A stretch of 12,738 nt of DNA from Frankiaceae bacterium. GTDB taxonomy: Bacteria > Actinomycetota > Actinomycetes > JAFAQI01. The stretch is taken from the NCBI GenBank assembly GCA_030840615.1, contig JAVEEE010000497.1, positions 1 to 12,738 of the forward strand, read 5' to 3'. The number at the start of each line of letters is the position of its first letter. Position 1 is the stretch's first letter. Position numbers and translations under genes: made by a program. Shown in pieces: positions 1 through 6,736 of this stretch. The notes beneath the pieces were generated by a model that worked only from the letters and a program-made list of their open reading frames with translations, was not told the origin of the DNA and did not search any database.

Positions 1-627
1 GAGTCCGGCCGGCATGGCACCCGGCCGACCACGCACGGCGATCGAGGTCATGTCCGGCCGGCCCGCGAACGCCACCTCACGGGCGTCGTGCAGCGTGACG
101 TAGATGCTCGGCGTTCCTGCCAGGTAGGTCATCCCCTTCACCCGGCCGACGACCGTGAACCGACGCGGGCCGAGTGAGAAGGTCGAACCGAGCCGAAGCT
201 GGGTGAGAACATCGACGACCGCGTCACCGGGCCGCCGCAGTCCGCGACCTTCCTGCGCGACCGGAGCGCCGAGCCCACCCGGGCGGACACCGATCAGGTG
301 GCCGTAGACGTCTTCGCCGCCGGCCCGGACTGTCTCGCTGGGCTGGACGATCAACGGGTCGGCCGCGGTGACACCGGGTAGCCGCCGGACGGCCGCCAGC
401 ATCCGCTGGTCGAGGTCCGCCGGGCTCGTGAACGGTCCGCCAGCACCGGTGCGTACGACGAACCCGTCCGCACCGACAGCAGCCACGGTCCGGCCGGCTT
501 CAGCCCGGAACCCACCGGCGAGACCGGCCATCACCAGCGCCATCGCGAAGACGAGGGTCGCCCCGACGACCGCGATCGCGAACTGCCGAGCCCGCATGCG
601 CAGATCGGCGAGCGTCACCGTGAGCAC
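1..627 (-). CDS. ABC transporter permease, FtsX/MacB type (3' part missing at left edge)
   Basis: The frame is open for 209 codons from a GTG at 627 to the window edge. An in-frame TGA lies 12 codons upstream of the GTG, so few other starts are possible. The N-terminus (LTVTLADLRMRARQF) is a short basic cytoplasmic segment. It is followed by one hydrophobic helix at about residues 16-38, rich in A, V, L and G. A long non-membrane domain follows, with beta-rich stretches such as FTVVGRVKGMTYL and SIYVTLHDARE. This order matches MacB_PCD/FtsX permeases, in which a periplasmic or extracellular domain follows TM1; the remaining three helices would lie beyond the edge. Such permeases work with an ABC ATPase in export or mechanotransmission, but no ATPase gene is visible here. 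No Shine-Dalgarno is apparent. The gene lies 69 bp downstream of the deaminase gene on the same strand, so read-through is possible. The family call is fairly sure; the substrate is unknown. Confidence 0.8.
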   Translation of the reverse strand, partial: MLTVTLADLRMRARQFAIAVVGATLVFAMALVMAGLAGGFRAEAGRTVAAVGADGFVVRTGAGGPFTSPADLDQRMLAAVRRLPGVTAADPLIVQPSETVRAGGEDVYGHLIGVRPGGLGAPVAQEGRGLRRPGDAVVDVLTQLRLGSTFSLGPRRFTVVGRVKGMTYLAGTPSIYVTLHDAREVAFAGRPDMTSIAVRGRPGAMPAGL

Positions 628-696
628 GGAGGCAGTGTCGTGCGCCCGTCCGATATGCGGAGTTTCTCACGCGGGAGGCAGTCGCCATCGCGACAA

Positions 697-1707
697 TTAC
701 GACGCGAGCCAGCCGTCGATCTCGCGATGCTGGGCCAACTGCGCAGCTGCACTCATCGTCGAGTGGTCGACCGAGGCACGGGCCAGCCGGGCAAGATCCG
801 CGCGGCCGTAGCCGTGGACGTCACGAGCCGCGCGGTACTGGTCGACGAGGCTCGCCCCGAACAGCAGCGGGTCGTCTGCCGCGAGCACGACCGGCACGCC
901 GGCGTCCTCGAGGGGACGCAGCGGAACCCCCTCGTGCCCCGTGAACACACCGAGTGCGACGTTGGACGCCGGGCAGACCTCGCAGGCGATCCCGCGCTCG
1001 GCGAGCAGCGCCAGCACGTTGGGGTCCTCGGCCGCGCGCACCCCATGTCCGATGCGTCGCGGCGAGAGCAGCTCCACGGTGCGCGCTACGGCCGCCGGAC
1101 CCAACAGCTCCCCCGCGTGCGGCACGGCCATGAGCCCGCCGTCACGTGCGATCCGGGTGGCTTTGGCGAAGTCGCCGACCTCGGCGGCGCGTTCGTCGTT
1201 GGACAGCCCGAAACCTACGACGCCGTCGTCGCGGTGACGCACCGCGAGTCGCGCGAGTGTCTCCGCCTCCCACGGGGGTCGGGTGCGATTGGCGGCCACG
1301 ATGAGACGGATACCCACACCGGTCGCCGCCGCCGCATCAGCGGCGGCGGCGCAGAACACGTCCATCGCCGTGACCAGGTCGCCGAGGCGGACGGCATACC
1401 CGCTCGGTGTCACCTGGAGCTCCAGCCAGCGGGAGCCCGCGGCTTGTTCGTCCTCGGCGATCTCACGAAAGAGCCGACGGATGTCGGACTCGGAGCGAAG
1501 TACGGCACGGGCGAGGTCGTAGAGCCGCTGGAAGCGGGCCCAGCCCAGCACCCGCCAGTCGTCGGGCTGGTCGTCGACGAGTCGTTCCGGCAGCTGGACT
1601 CCATGCTCGTGCGCAAGCTCGACCAGGGTGGCGTGCCGCATTCCCCCGGTCAGGTGCAGGTGCAGGTGGGCCTTGGGAAGCGCGACGAGTTCGGCATCCG
1701 TGACCAT
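697..1707 (-). CDS. add: adenosine deaminase family protein
   Basis: This zinc-dependent amidohydrolase-fold enzyme is expected to deaminate adenosine or a related purine nucleoside or base in the cytoplasm (purine salvage). It has 336 residues from the ATG at 1707, close to the usual family length. Metal ligands H16 and H18 lie in PKAHLHLHLTGG. The HAGE motif (H197, E200) holds a metal ligand and the catalytic Glu. H221 lies in RIGHGVRA, CPASN is at 245-249, and the Asp pair D278/D279 lies in LAADDPLLFG. All catalytic residues are therefore present. Two positions in the first motif differ from classical enzymes (ELHVHLDG): E is replaced by H14 and D by T20. In mouse ADA that Asp contacts the ribose 5'-OH, so substrate preference may differ. 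A GTG at 1728 would add seven residues. ATG 1707 is preferred because a TAGGGT -10 box sits 7 nt before it. The gene is divergent from the exonuclease III gene. Confidence 0.85.
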   Translation of the reverse strand: MVTDAELVALPKAHLHLHLTGGMRHATLVELAHEHGVQLPERLVDDQPDDWRVLGWARFQRLYDLARAVLRSESDIRRLFREIAEDEQAAGSRWLELQVTPSGYAVRLGDLVTAMDVFCAAAADAAAATGVGIRLIVAANRTRPPWEAETLARLAVRHRDDGVVGFGLSNDERAAEVGDFAKATRIARDGGLMAVPHAGELLGPAAVARTVELLSPRRIGHGVRAAEDPNVLALLAERGIACEVCPASNVALGVFTGHEGVPLRPLEDAGVPVVLAADDPLLFGASLVDQYRAARDVHGYGRADLARLARASVDHSTMSAAAQLAQHREIDGWLAS

Positions 1708-1714
1708 CGGCTCG

Positions 1715-1720
1715 ACCCTA
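1715..1720 (-). promoter_or_regulatory. -10 element for the deaminase gene (leaderless start)
   Basis: On the minus strand, TAGGGT (TANNNT consensus) ends 7 nt before the ATG at 1707, so the predicted transcription start falls on or next to the start codon. There is no Shine-Dalgarno and no clear -35. This placement supports ATG 1707 over GTG 1728, which lies upstream of the box. Confidence 0.45.
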
Positions 1721-1732
1721 GGCCGCACTGCA

Positions 1733-1738
1733 TATCGT
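1733..1738 (+). promoter_or_regulatory. -10 element for the exonuclease III gene (leaderless start)
   Basis: TATCGT matches TANNNT and ends 6 nt before the GTG at 1745, which places the expected transcription start on the G of the start codon. No Shine-Dalgarno is present. The -35 is at best weak (TCGACC at 1712-1717, 15-bp spacer). Confidence 0.45.
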
Positions 1739-1744
1739 GGGGCC

Positions 1745-2533
1745 GTGCGAATCGCGACCTGGAACGTGAACTCGGTCGGAGCACGGCTCCCGCGCCTCGT
1801 CGAGTGGCTGTCGCTCGTGCGACCCGACGTGCTCGCCGTGCAGGAGACGAAGTGCGCCGCCGACAGCTTTCCCTACGACGCCGTCCGCGAGGTCGGCTAT
1901 GACGTCGAGGTCCACGGAGACGGCCGATGGAACGGAGTCGGCCTGATCTCGCGCGTCGGCTTCGACGATCTGCGACGAGGCTTCGACGCGGAGCCCCGAT
2001 TTCCCACCGACGACGTGCCGCCGGAGGCCCGCGCCATAGCCGCAACGTTCAACGGTGTCCGGGTCTGGTCGGTCTACGTGCCCAACGGTCGCGAAGTCGA
2101 CAGCGACCACTACGCCTACAAGCTGCGATGGCTGGACGCCCTGACCCGGACCATCGAGAGCGAGCTGCCGGCGTACGAGAAGTTCGTCCTCACGGGCGAC
2201 TTCAACATCGCACCTACCGATGCCGACGTCTGGGACCCGTCGGTGTTCGTCGCCTCCACGCACGTCACCGAACCCGAGCGAGCGGCCTATCGCCGGCTCG
2301 TCGGCTTGGGACTCGTCGACCTGGAGGCGCGCGCACTCAAGGGCGACCATCCCTTCACCTACTGGGACTATCGCGCCGGCTCGTTCCACAAGGGCATGGG
2401 CATGCGGATCGACCTCGTGTTGGCGAGCAAGGCCGTGGCGACCGCGGTGACCGACGCCTATGTCGACCGGGAGGCCCGCAAGGGCAAGGGGCCCAGCGAC
2501 CACGCGCCCGTCGTCGTCGACCTCAAGGACTGA
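1745..2533 (+). CDS. xth: exodeoxyribonuclease III (AP endonuclease, EEP family)
   Basis: This Mg-dependent DNA-repair nuclease cleaves at abasic sites and degrades DNA 3'-5' in base excision repair. With GTG 1745 as start it has 262 residues, near the family length, and begins MRIATWNVNS as family members do. Visible active-site motifs are N7 in WNVNS, E34 in QETK, Y111 in VYVPNG, D152/N154 in GDFNIAP, R221/D223 in MRIDLVLAS, and D252/H253 in PSDHAPV. The frame stays open upstream, but that extension has no family similarity and would run across the divergent deaminase start. A -10 box sits 6 nt before the GTG. The 3' end overlaps the convergent SRPBCC gene by 11 bp. All key residues are intact, so I infer an active enzyme. 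Confidence 0.95.
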   Translation: MRIATWNVNSVGARLPRLVEWLSLVRPDVLAVQETKCAADSFPYDAVREVGYDVEVHGDGRWNGVGLISRVGFDDLRRGFDAEPRFPTDDVPPEARAIAATFNGVRVWSVYVPNGREVDSDHYAYKLRWLDALTRTIESELPAYEKFVLTGDFNIAPTDADVWDPSVFVASTHVTEPERAAYRRLVGLGLVDLEARALKGDHPFTYWDYRAGSFHKGMGMRIDLVLASKAVATAVTDAYVDREARKGKGPSDHAPVVVDLKD

Positions 2534-2999
2534 CCGCAGACCGCCCCGACTCCGCCGCCGCCTTCAGCTTGGCGAGCGTGCTCTCCATGCCGCGCCGGTT
2601 GTGCGCACCGCGATCGGCCACGCCCATCACCGGCGCCGACAACGCCCGCATCCACGAAGGGCGGCGATCGGTCCACGACTCGACGATCGTCGAGCCGGTC
2701 GGCGTGTTCTCCAACCGGTAGTCCCAGGTCGAGATGGCCAGCGGGCCGTAGTGCACGTCGAACGCAAAGCTCTTGCCAGGCTCGGCAGCCGTGACGGTGC
2801 AGGTCGTGCTCCAGCGGCGGAACCCGTGCTTGTTGCTGCCCTTGAACTTCGCCCCCACGGCAGGTCCGGTCGCATCGCCGAGCCAACGGCACGACGTCGT
2901 CTCCGGGCTCCACTGACCCATGCGTGTGACGTCACTGACGAGTCGCCACACGACCCCCGGATCTGCCGCGATCTCCGTGGTGACCTCGATGTCGCTCAT
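2523..2999 (-). CDS. SRPBCC (START/polyketide-cyclase-like) domain protein
   Basis: This 158-residue protein consists of a single SRPBCC helix-grip domain. The start MSDIEVTTEIAADPGVVWRLVSDVTRMGQWSPE has the typical opening: strand 1, then a xxPxxVWxLVSDxxRxxxWSPE helix. The later segment GSNKHGFRRWSTTCTV, with AEPGKSFAF and WDYRLENTPTGSTIVES, forms the expected beta sheet. The C-terminal helix is about residues 137-150. Members bind small hydrophobic ligands or act as cyclases or activators, and the ligand cannot be read from sequence. The ATG overlaps the stop of the upstream hydrolase gene (ATGA), indicating translational coupling and a shared transcript. The stop lies inside the convergent exonuclease gene. 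The name is certain at domain level only. Confidence 0.85.
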   Translation of the reverse strand: MSDIEVTTEIAADPGVVWRLVSDVTRMGQWSPETTSCRWLGDATGPAVGAKFKGSNKHGFRRWSTTCTVTAAEPGKSFAFDVHYGPLAISTWDYRLENTPTGSTIVESWTDRRPSWMRALSAPVMGVADRGAHNRRGMESTLAKLKAAAESGRSAVSP

Positions 3000-3715
3000 G
3001 GCGCGGTTCCTTTCACATGCTGGTCGAAGAAGGCGAAGATGCGCCGCCAAGCATCGTCTGCGGCGACCGGGTCGTACTGGACGAGCAGCGGTTCGGACAG
3101 GGCGGACTTGCCCGAGTGCGGGAAGAGGAAACCGTGGCGGGCCCCGGCGTACTCCTTGACGTCGTGTTCGACCCCGAGACCCGAGAGCACCGACTCGAGC
3201 TTCGCCGCGGCGCCCTTCAGCGGTCGGTCGCGGGCGCCATACGACGCCACGATCGGGCAGGCGCCGTCGAGGCGGCGCTCGGGCTGCCTCGGCAGGTGGC
3301 CGTAGTTGGGTGCGGACGCCGCGAAGCCCGAGGGTGAGACGAGGATCGCCAGCCCACCACCGAGGCAGAAGCCGGCGACACCGACCTTGCCGGTGCAGTC
3401 GTCGCGGCTCTCGAGGAACCGCCGTGCGTCCTGGACGTCGTCGAGGGCGCGGCCTTGACCCGCCGCCATGGCCCGGGCAGTCGCGATCAGGCACCGGACG
3501 GTGGCACCCCAGTCGAACAGATCGGGCGCCAATGCGAGATAGCCCTGCGCGGCAAACCGATCCGCCTGCCGGCGGATGTCGTCCGTCAGTCCGAAGACCT
3601 CGTGGATGACGACGACCGCGGGCCACGGCCCCGCCTCGGCGAAGCCATGGTCCGTCGGCACGGCGAGATAGGCGCGCAGCGTCCCGCGCGCGACCGGGTA
3701 CCTGAGATCGGCCAC
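2996..3715 (-). CDS. dienelactone hydrolase family protein (alpha/beta hydrolase)
   Basis: This cytoplasmic alpha/beta hydrolase has 239 residues from the GTG at 3715. The triad of the dienelactone hydrolase family is visible: Cys117 in GFCLGGG, Asp163 in GARDRP, and His194 in GARHGF. Glu39 in HEVFGL is the residue that activates the Cys in the Pseudomonas enzyme. Family members hydrolyse dienelactone in chlorocatechol breakdown, but most chromosomal copies act on other esters or lactones, so the substrate is open. GTG 3715 gives MADLRYPVARG, the usual family N-terminus. It also lies 7 nt after a TACCGT -10 box; GTG 3736 (7 residues longer) is the alternative. The gene follows the phosphatase gene by 26 bp and overlaps the SRPBCC start by 4 bp. 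Confidence 0.9.
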   Translation of the reverse strand: MADLRYPVARGTLRAYLAVPTDHGFAEAGPWPAVVVIHEVFGLTDDIRRQADRFAAQGYLALAPDLFDWGATVRCLIATARAMAAGQGRALDDVQDARRFLESRDDCTGKVGVAGFCLGGGLAILVSPSGFAASAPNYGHLPRQPERRLDGACPIVASYGARDRPLKGAAAKLESVLSGLGVEHDVKEYAGARHGFLFPHSGKSALSEPLLVQYDPVAADDAWRRIFAFFDQHVKGTAP

Positions 3716-3736
3716 GTGCGGGACGGTATCCCGCAC
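3716..3736 (-). promoter_or_regulatory. Perfect 8-bp inverted repeat enclosing a -10 box (operator candidate)
   Basis: The arms GTGCGGGA (3716-3723) and TCCCGCAC (3729-3736) are exactly complementary around a 5-nt centre. On the minus strand the centre plus the next base reads TACCGT (3728-3723), a TANNNT -10 box 7 nt before the hydrolase GTG at 3715. The palindrome therefore covers the -10 element and the predicted start site, as a repressor operator would. It also lies 5 nt past the phosphatase stop, so an RNA hairpin or terminator role is possible, although there is no T-run. Confidence 0.45.
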
Positions 3737-3741
3737 CGCCG

Positions 3742-4455
3742 CTACGTCAACGGCGTGGGAACCAGTGTGAACGCCGGGTCGAGGTGTGCGGTGTCGTTGA
3801 ACCGACGGACAACCCACGGCGCCGGCATGGCCACGATCTGCGAGATCGACGCGTTGTCGGCGCCGAGAAACGAGAACGTCGAAGCGCCGGTGGCCAACGC
3901 GAGTGCCTGGCCGATGACCCCACCGTGTACGACGACGACCACGCGCTGGCCGGGGTGGGCGGCGACGATGCGATCGAGACCAGCTTTGACCCGGGAGGCG
4001 AATGCCGCGTTGCTCTCGGCTTCCGGGATCACGTCCCAGCGCTGCTCGAGGAACATCTGCACGGCAGTCGGGTGGTGCTCGCCGACGTACTTGCGGAAGG
4101 CGACGCCTTCCCACTCGCCGAGGTAGACCTCGCGCAAGTCCGGCTCGACTCGCGGCTCGAGGCCCAACCGGGCGGCCAGCGGCGCCGCAGTCTCTGCCGT
4201 GCGTCGAAGGGTCGTCACGTAGATGGCGTCGATGTGCTCGTGGACCAGCCGATCGGCCAGCTGCTCCGCCTGGGTGCGGCCCTCGGGTGCGAGCTCCGGA
4301 TCACTGTGACCGTCGACGCGCGGCGCCGGAGCGTCGAGGCGAGCCGGCGCGGACTCACCGTGCCGGACGAGGAGGAGGTCCGTCGCCCCCTCGGGCAACG
4401 CGAACCGATACTGCCGATAGACCTCGGGCTCTTCTTGCTCCGCCGCGTCCGCCAC
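3742..4455 (-). CDS. histidine phosphatase family protein (phosphoglycerate mutase-like)
   Basis: This 237-residue protein is a member of the histidine acid phosphatase branch 1 superfamily. The phosphohistidine motif LLLVRHGES is at 27-35 (R31, H32). The second Arg is R85 in TTLRRTAETA, the acid Glu is E109 in LREVYLGEWEG, and the second catalytic His is H177 in VVVVHGGVIG. All core residues are present. The protein could act on a phosphosugar, a nucleotide or a phosphoprotein; the sequence does not decide between mutase and phosphatase, although the EWEG motif and single domain favour a broad-specificity phosphatase. GTG 4455 is chosen as start. The frame continues upstream, but that part is low-complexity and a TAGGCT -10 box lies just before 4455. 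The gene is first in a minus-strand block with the hydrolase and SRPBCC genes, and divergent from the gene at 4544. Confidence 0.88.
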   Translation of the reverse strand: MADAAEQEEPEVYRQYRFALPEGATDLLLVRHGESAPARLDAPAPRVDGHSDPELAPEGRTQAEQLADRLVHEHIDAIYVTTLRRTAETAAPLAARLGLEPRVEPDLREVYLGEWEGVAFRKYVGEHHPTAVQMFLEQRWDVIPEAESNAAFASRVKAGLDRIVAAHPGQRVVVVVHGGVIGQALALATGASTFSFLGADNASISQIVAMPAPWVVRRFNDTAHLDPAFTLVPTPLT

Positions 4456-4463
4456 GACCGGCA

Positions 4464-4469
4464 AGCCTA
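4464..4469 (-). promoter_or_regulatory. -10 element for the histidine phosphatase gene
   Basis: TAGGCT on the minus strand ends 8 nt before the GTG at 4455, giving a leaderless or nearly leaderless mRNA. No Shine-Dalgarno precedes the GTG. Confidence 0.4.
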
Positions 4470-4488
4470 ACGATGGCGCGCGAAAGGC

Positions 4489-4517
4489 TTGTGCCGGCCG
4501 GTGACCAGGAGTAGGCA
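4489..4517 (+). promoter_or_regulatory. Possible -35/-10 pair for the gene at 4544
   Basis: TTGTGC (4489-4494) and TAGGCA (4512-4517) are separated by 17 bp. The predicted start near 4524 would leave a leader of about 20 nt carrying a GAGGGG ribosome binding site. The -10 lacks the final T, so this is a weak call. Confidence 0.3.
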
Positions 4518-4518
4518 A

Positions 4519-4538
4519 CGGGTAACGACCCGAGGGGG
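4519..4538 (+). promoter_or_regulatory. Small hairpin abutting a strong ribosome binding site
   Basis: CGGGT/ACCCG with an AACG loop (4519-4532) sits directly against the Shine-Dalgarno GAGGGG (4532-4537), which ends 6 nt before ATG 4544. The G at 4532 belongs to both. The Shine-Dalgarno fixes the start of the downstream gene. The stem might tune access to it, which is only inference. Confidence 0.4.
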
Positions 4539-4543
4539 ATCGC

Positions 4544-5023
4544 ATGACAACAGCAGCGCCGACCCAGAACCAGGGCACCCAGACCAAGGGCGCCCAGGCC
4601 AAAGGCACCCAAACCAGTACCGGGGTCAGCCCGGACGGCGAGCTCGCCGTCATCCACACGCCACCGACGATCGCCGACGCCCAGCTCATCGTGCAGATGG
4701 CCGCGGTCGACGCCACGAGCGGGGCGAACGAAGGGTTCGGCGTGCTGCGGACATTCGAGGCACCGCCGACTCTCGGGCAGCTGCGCAAGAAGCACCCGAT
4801 CGGATCCGACGGCTACCGACAGGTCATGGCGTTCATGGCCTCGTGCGAGATGACCAGCACGTTCGTCCGCCAGGGACTCCTCAACGAGGCTCTGGTCCAC
4901 GACCTCTACTGGATCTCCGGCGGGTGGGTCTCGATCGAGAAGCTGGTCCGGGGCATGCGCAAGGAGGCCCACGAACCCCGGCTTTACGAGAACGCCGAGT
5001 GGCTGGCTCACCGCGGAGCCTGA
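4544..5023 (+). CDS. Hypothetical protein with N-terminal pentapeptide repeat (DUF4760-like C-terminus, tentative)
   Basis: This 159-residue protein starts at an ATG 6 nt after a GAGGGG Shine-Dalgarno. Residues 1-25 are low complexity, with five-residue units (PTQNQ, GTQTK, GAQAK, GTQTS) rich in T, Q, G and K. They are probably disordered, and no signal peptide is visible. Residues 40-159 form a compact, mostly helical domain with no membrane segment. The helix around VMAFMASCEMTSTFVRQG, then LLNEALVHDLYWISGGWVS and a tail EPRLYENAEWLA, recalls the DUF4760 pattern. That match is from memory and uncertain. No catalytic motif is evident, so I give no function. The gene is divergent from the histidine phosphatase gene and ends 15 bp from the convergent AlkB stop. 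Codon use and GC resemble the neighbours, so the reading frame is convincing. Confidence 0.75.
   Translation: MTTAAPTQNQGTQTKGAQAKGTQTSTGVSPDGELAVIHTPPTIADAQLIVQMAAVDATSGANEGFGVLRTFEAPPTLGQLRKKHPIGSDGYRQVMAFMASCEMTSTFVRQGLLNEALVHDLYWISGGWVSIEKLVRGMRKEAHEPRLYENAEWLAHRGA
4559..4618 (+). repeat. In-frame 15-bp tandem repeat (four units)
   Basis: There are three clear 15-bp units at 4574-4588, 4589-4603 and 4604-4618, of form GGCRCCCARRCCARR or close to it. A degenerate unit precedes them at 4559-4573. They encode PTQNQ, GTQTK, GAQAK and GTQTS. Because the period is a multiple of three, copy-number change would not shift the frame. Confidence 0.75.
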
Positions 5024-5038
5024 GCGCGGCTTCCCTGG

Positions 5039-5689
5039 TCAGGTGCGCAGCCAGCGCTCCCCCGTCGCCGGCTGCGAATGGCGGATGGTCACCGACATTC
5101 GCGCGCCCACCCGCTGCGCGGTCTTCGGCACCGTGTGCTCCCACTCGGCTTGGCACTCCCCGCCCATCACGACCAGGTCGCCGTGGCCGGGTTCGAGCCG
5201 GTGCAGCGCCCGGGAGGTGCCCCGCCGGCGAAGCAGGAACCGCCGGCGCGCACCCAGCGAGACGGTGGCGACGAGCGGGCGCGTCATGACGAGCCGGTTG
5301 CGGTCGCCGTGCCAGGCCACGCTGTCAGATCCGTCCCGATAGAGGTTGACCCAGATCCGGTCGAAGCCCACCGCGTAGCGGGCGGCGAGATGCGCCGCCA
5401 TCTGCCGCAGTGGCTCGGGGACTTCGTCGTCGGCCGCGTCCGTGGCCCAGCCGGCGGTCAGCCTCGGCTCGGGAAGGGTGCGGTCGTAGATCTTCACGGT
5501 CCGCTGCTGCCAGCGCGCCTCGCCGGCCAGGTCGTCGAAGACGACGTCCGAGCCGCTGAGCCAGCCCGGGCAGTAGTCCACCCACGAACGCTCGTCGAGG
5601 ACGATGCGCCGCAACGCGCCGTAGCCGGTGTCGAGCGCGACCGGTCCACCGTCGAACAACGACGGCTGCCAGGCGACAGCGGCTTGCAC
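5039..5689 (-). CDS. alkB: alpha-ketoglutarate-dependent dioxygenase AlkB
   Basis: This 216-residue Fe(II)/2-oxoglutarate dioxygenase probably reverses N-alkyl damage (1-methyladenine, 3-methylcytosine) in DNA or RNA. The core motif NLYRDGSDSVAWHGD supplies iron ligands H127 and D129, and the third ligand is H185 in EWEHTVPK. R197 and R203 in RMSVTIRH match the 2-oxoglutarate-binding Arg pair of the family. The segment PLVATVSLGARRRFLLRRR forms the expected jelly-roll strands. The organisation resembles the short bacterial ALKBH2/3-like group more than E. coli AlkB. The GTG at 5689 has a TAGCCT -10 box 6 nt upstream and no Shine-Dalgarno, so the mRNA is probably leaderless and transcribed independently of the aldo/keto reductase gene 45 bp upstream. 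No Ada-box or ada gene is visible nearby. Confidence 0.92.
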   Translation of the reverse strand: MQAAVAWQPSLFDGGPVALDTGYGALRRIVLDERSWVDYCPGWLSGSDVVFDDLAGEARWQQRTVKIYDRTLPEPRLTAGWATDAADDEVPEPLRQMAAHLAARYAVGFDRIWVNLYRDGSDSVAWHGDRNRLVMTRPLVATVSLGARRRFLLRRRGTSRALHRLEPGHGDLVVMGGECQAEWEHTVPKTAQRVGARMSVTIRHSQPATGERWLRT

Positions 5690-5695
5690 GAGCTC

Positions 5696-5701
5696 AGGCT
5701 A
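5696..5701 (-). promoter_or_regulatory. -10 element for alkB (leaderless start)
   Basis: TAGCCT on the minus strand ends 6 nt before the GTG at 5689, putting the predicted transcription start on the start codon. No recognisable -35 is seen; the expected -35 position falls in the inverted repeat at 5711-5735. Confidence 0.45.
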
Positions 5702-5710
5702 CGTCCGTGC

Positions 5711-5734
5711 ACCGACAGTGACGACACCTGTCGG

Positions 5735-5735
<1 letters not shown>
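5711..5735 (-). terminator. 8-bp inverted repeat after the aldo/keto reductase gene (terminator or operator)
   Basis: ACCGACAG (5711-5718) pairs perfectly with CTGTCGGT (5728-5735) around a 9-nt loop. It begins at the last base of the reductase TAA stop, so it can form a hairpin at the 3' end of that transcript. There is no T-run. It also overlaps where an alkB -35 would lie, so a protein-binding role is an alternative. Confidence 0.4.

Positions 5736-6735
<1,000 letters not shown>

Positions 6736-6736
<1 letters not shown>

Noticed and set aside
1628..1744. N-terminal extension of exonuclease III by 39 codons
   Set aside because: The extension would read through the divergent deaminase start. 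The family N-terminus begins at GTG 1745.
640..1902. Long plus-strand open frame of about 420 codons across the deaminase gene
   Set aside because: It is antisense to a gene with complete family motifs, has R/G/P-rich composition and no recognisable domain. It is a typical high-GC shadow frame.
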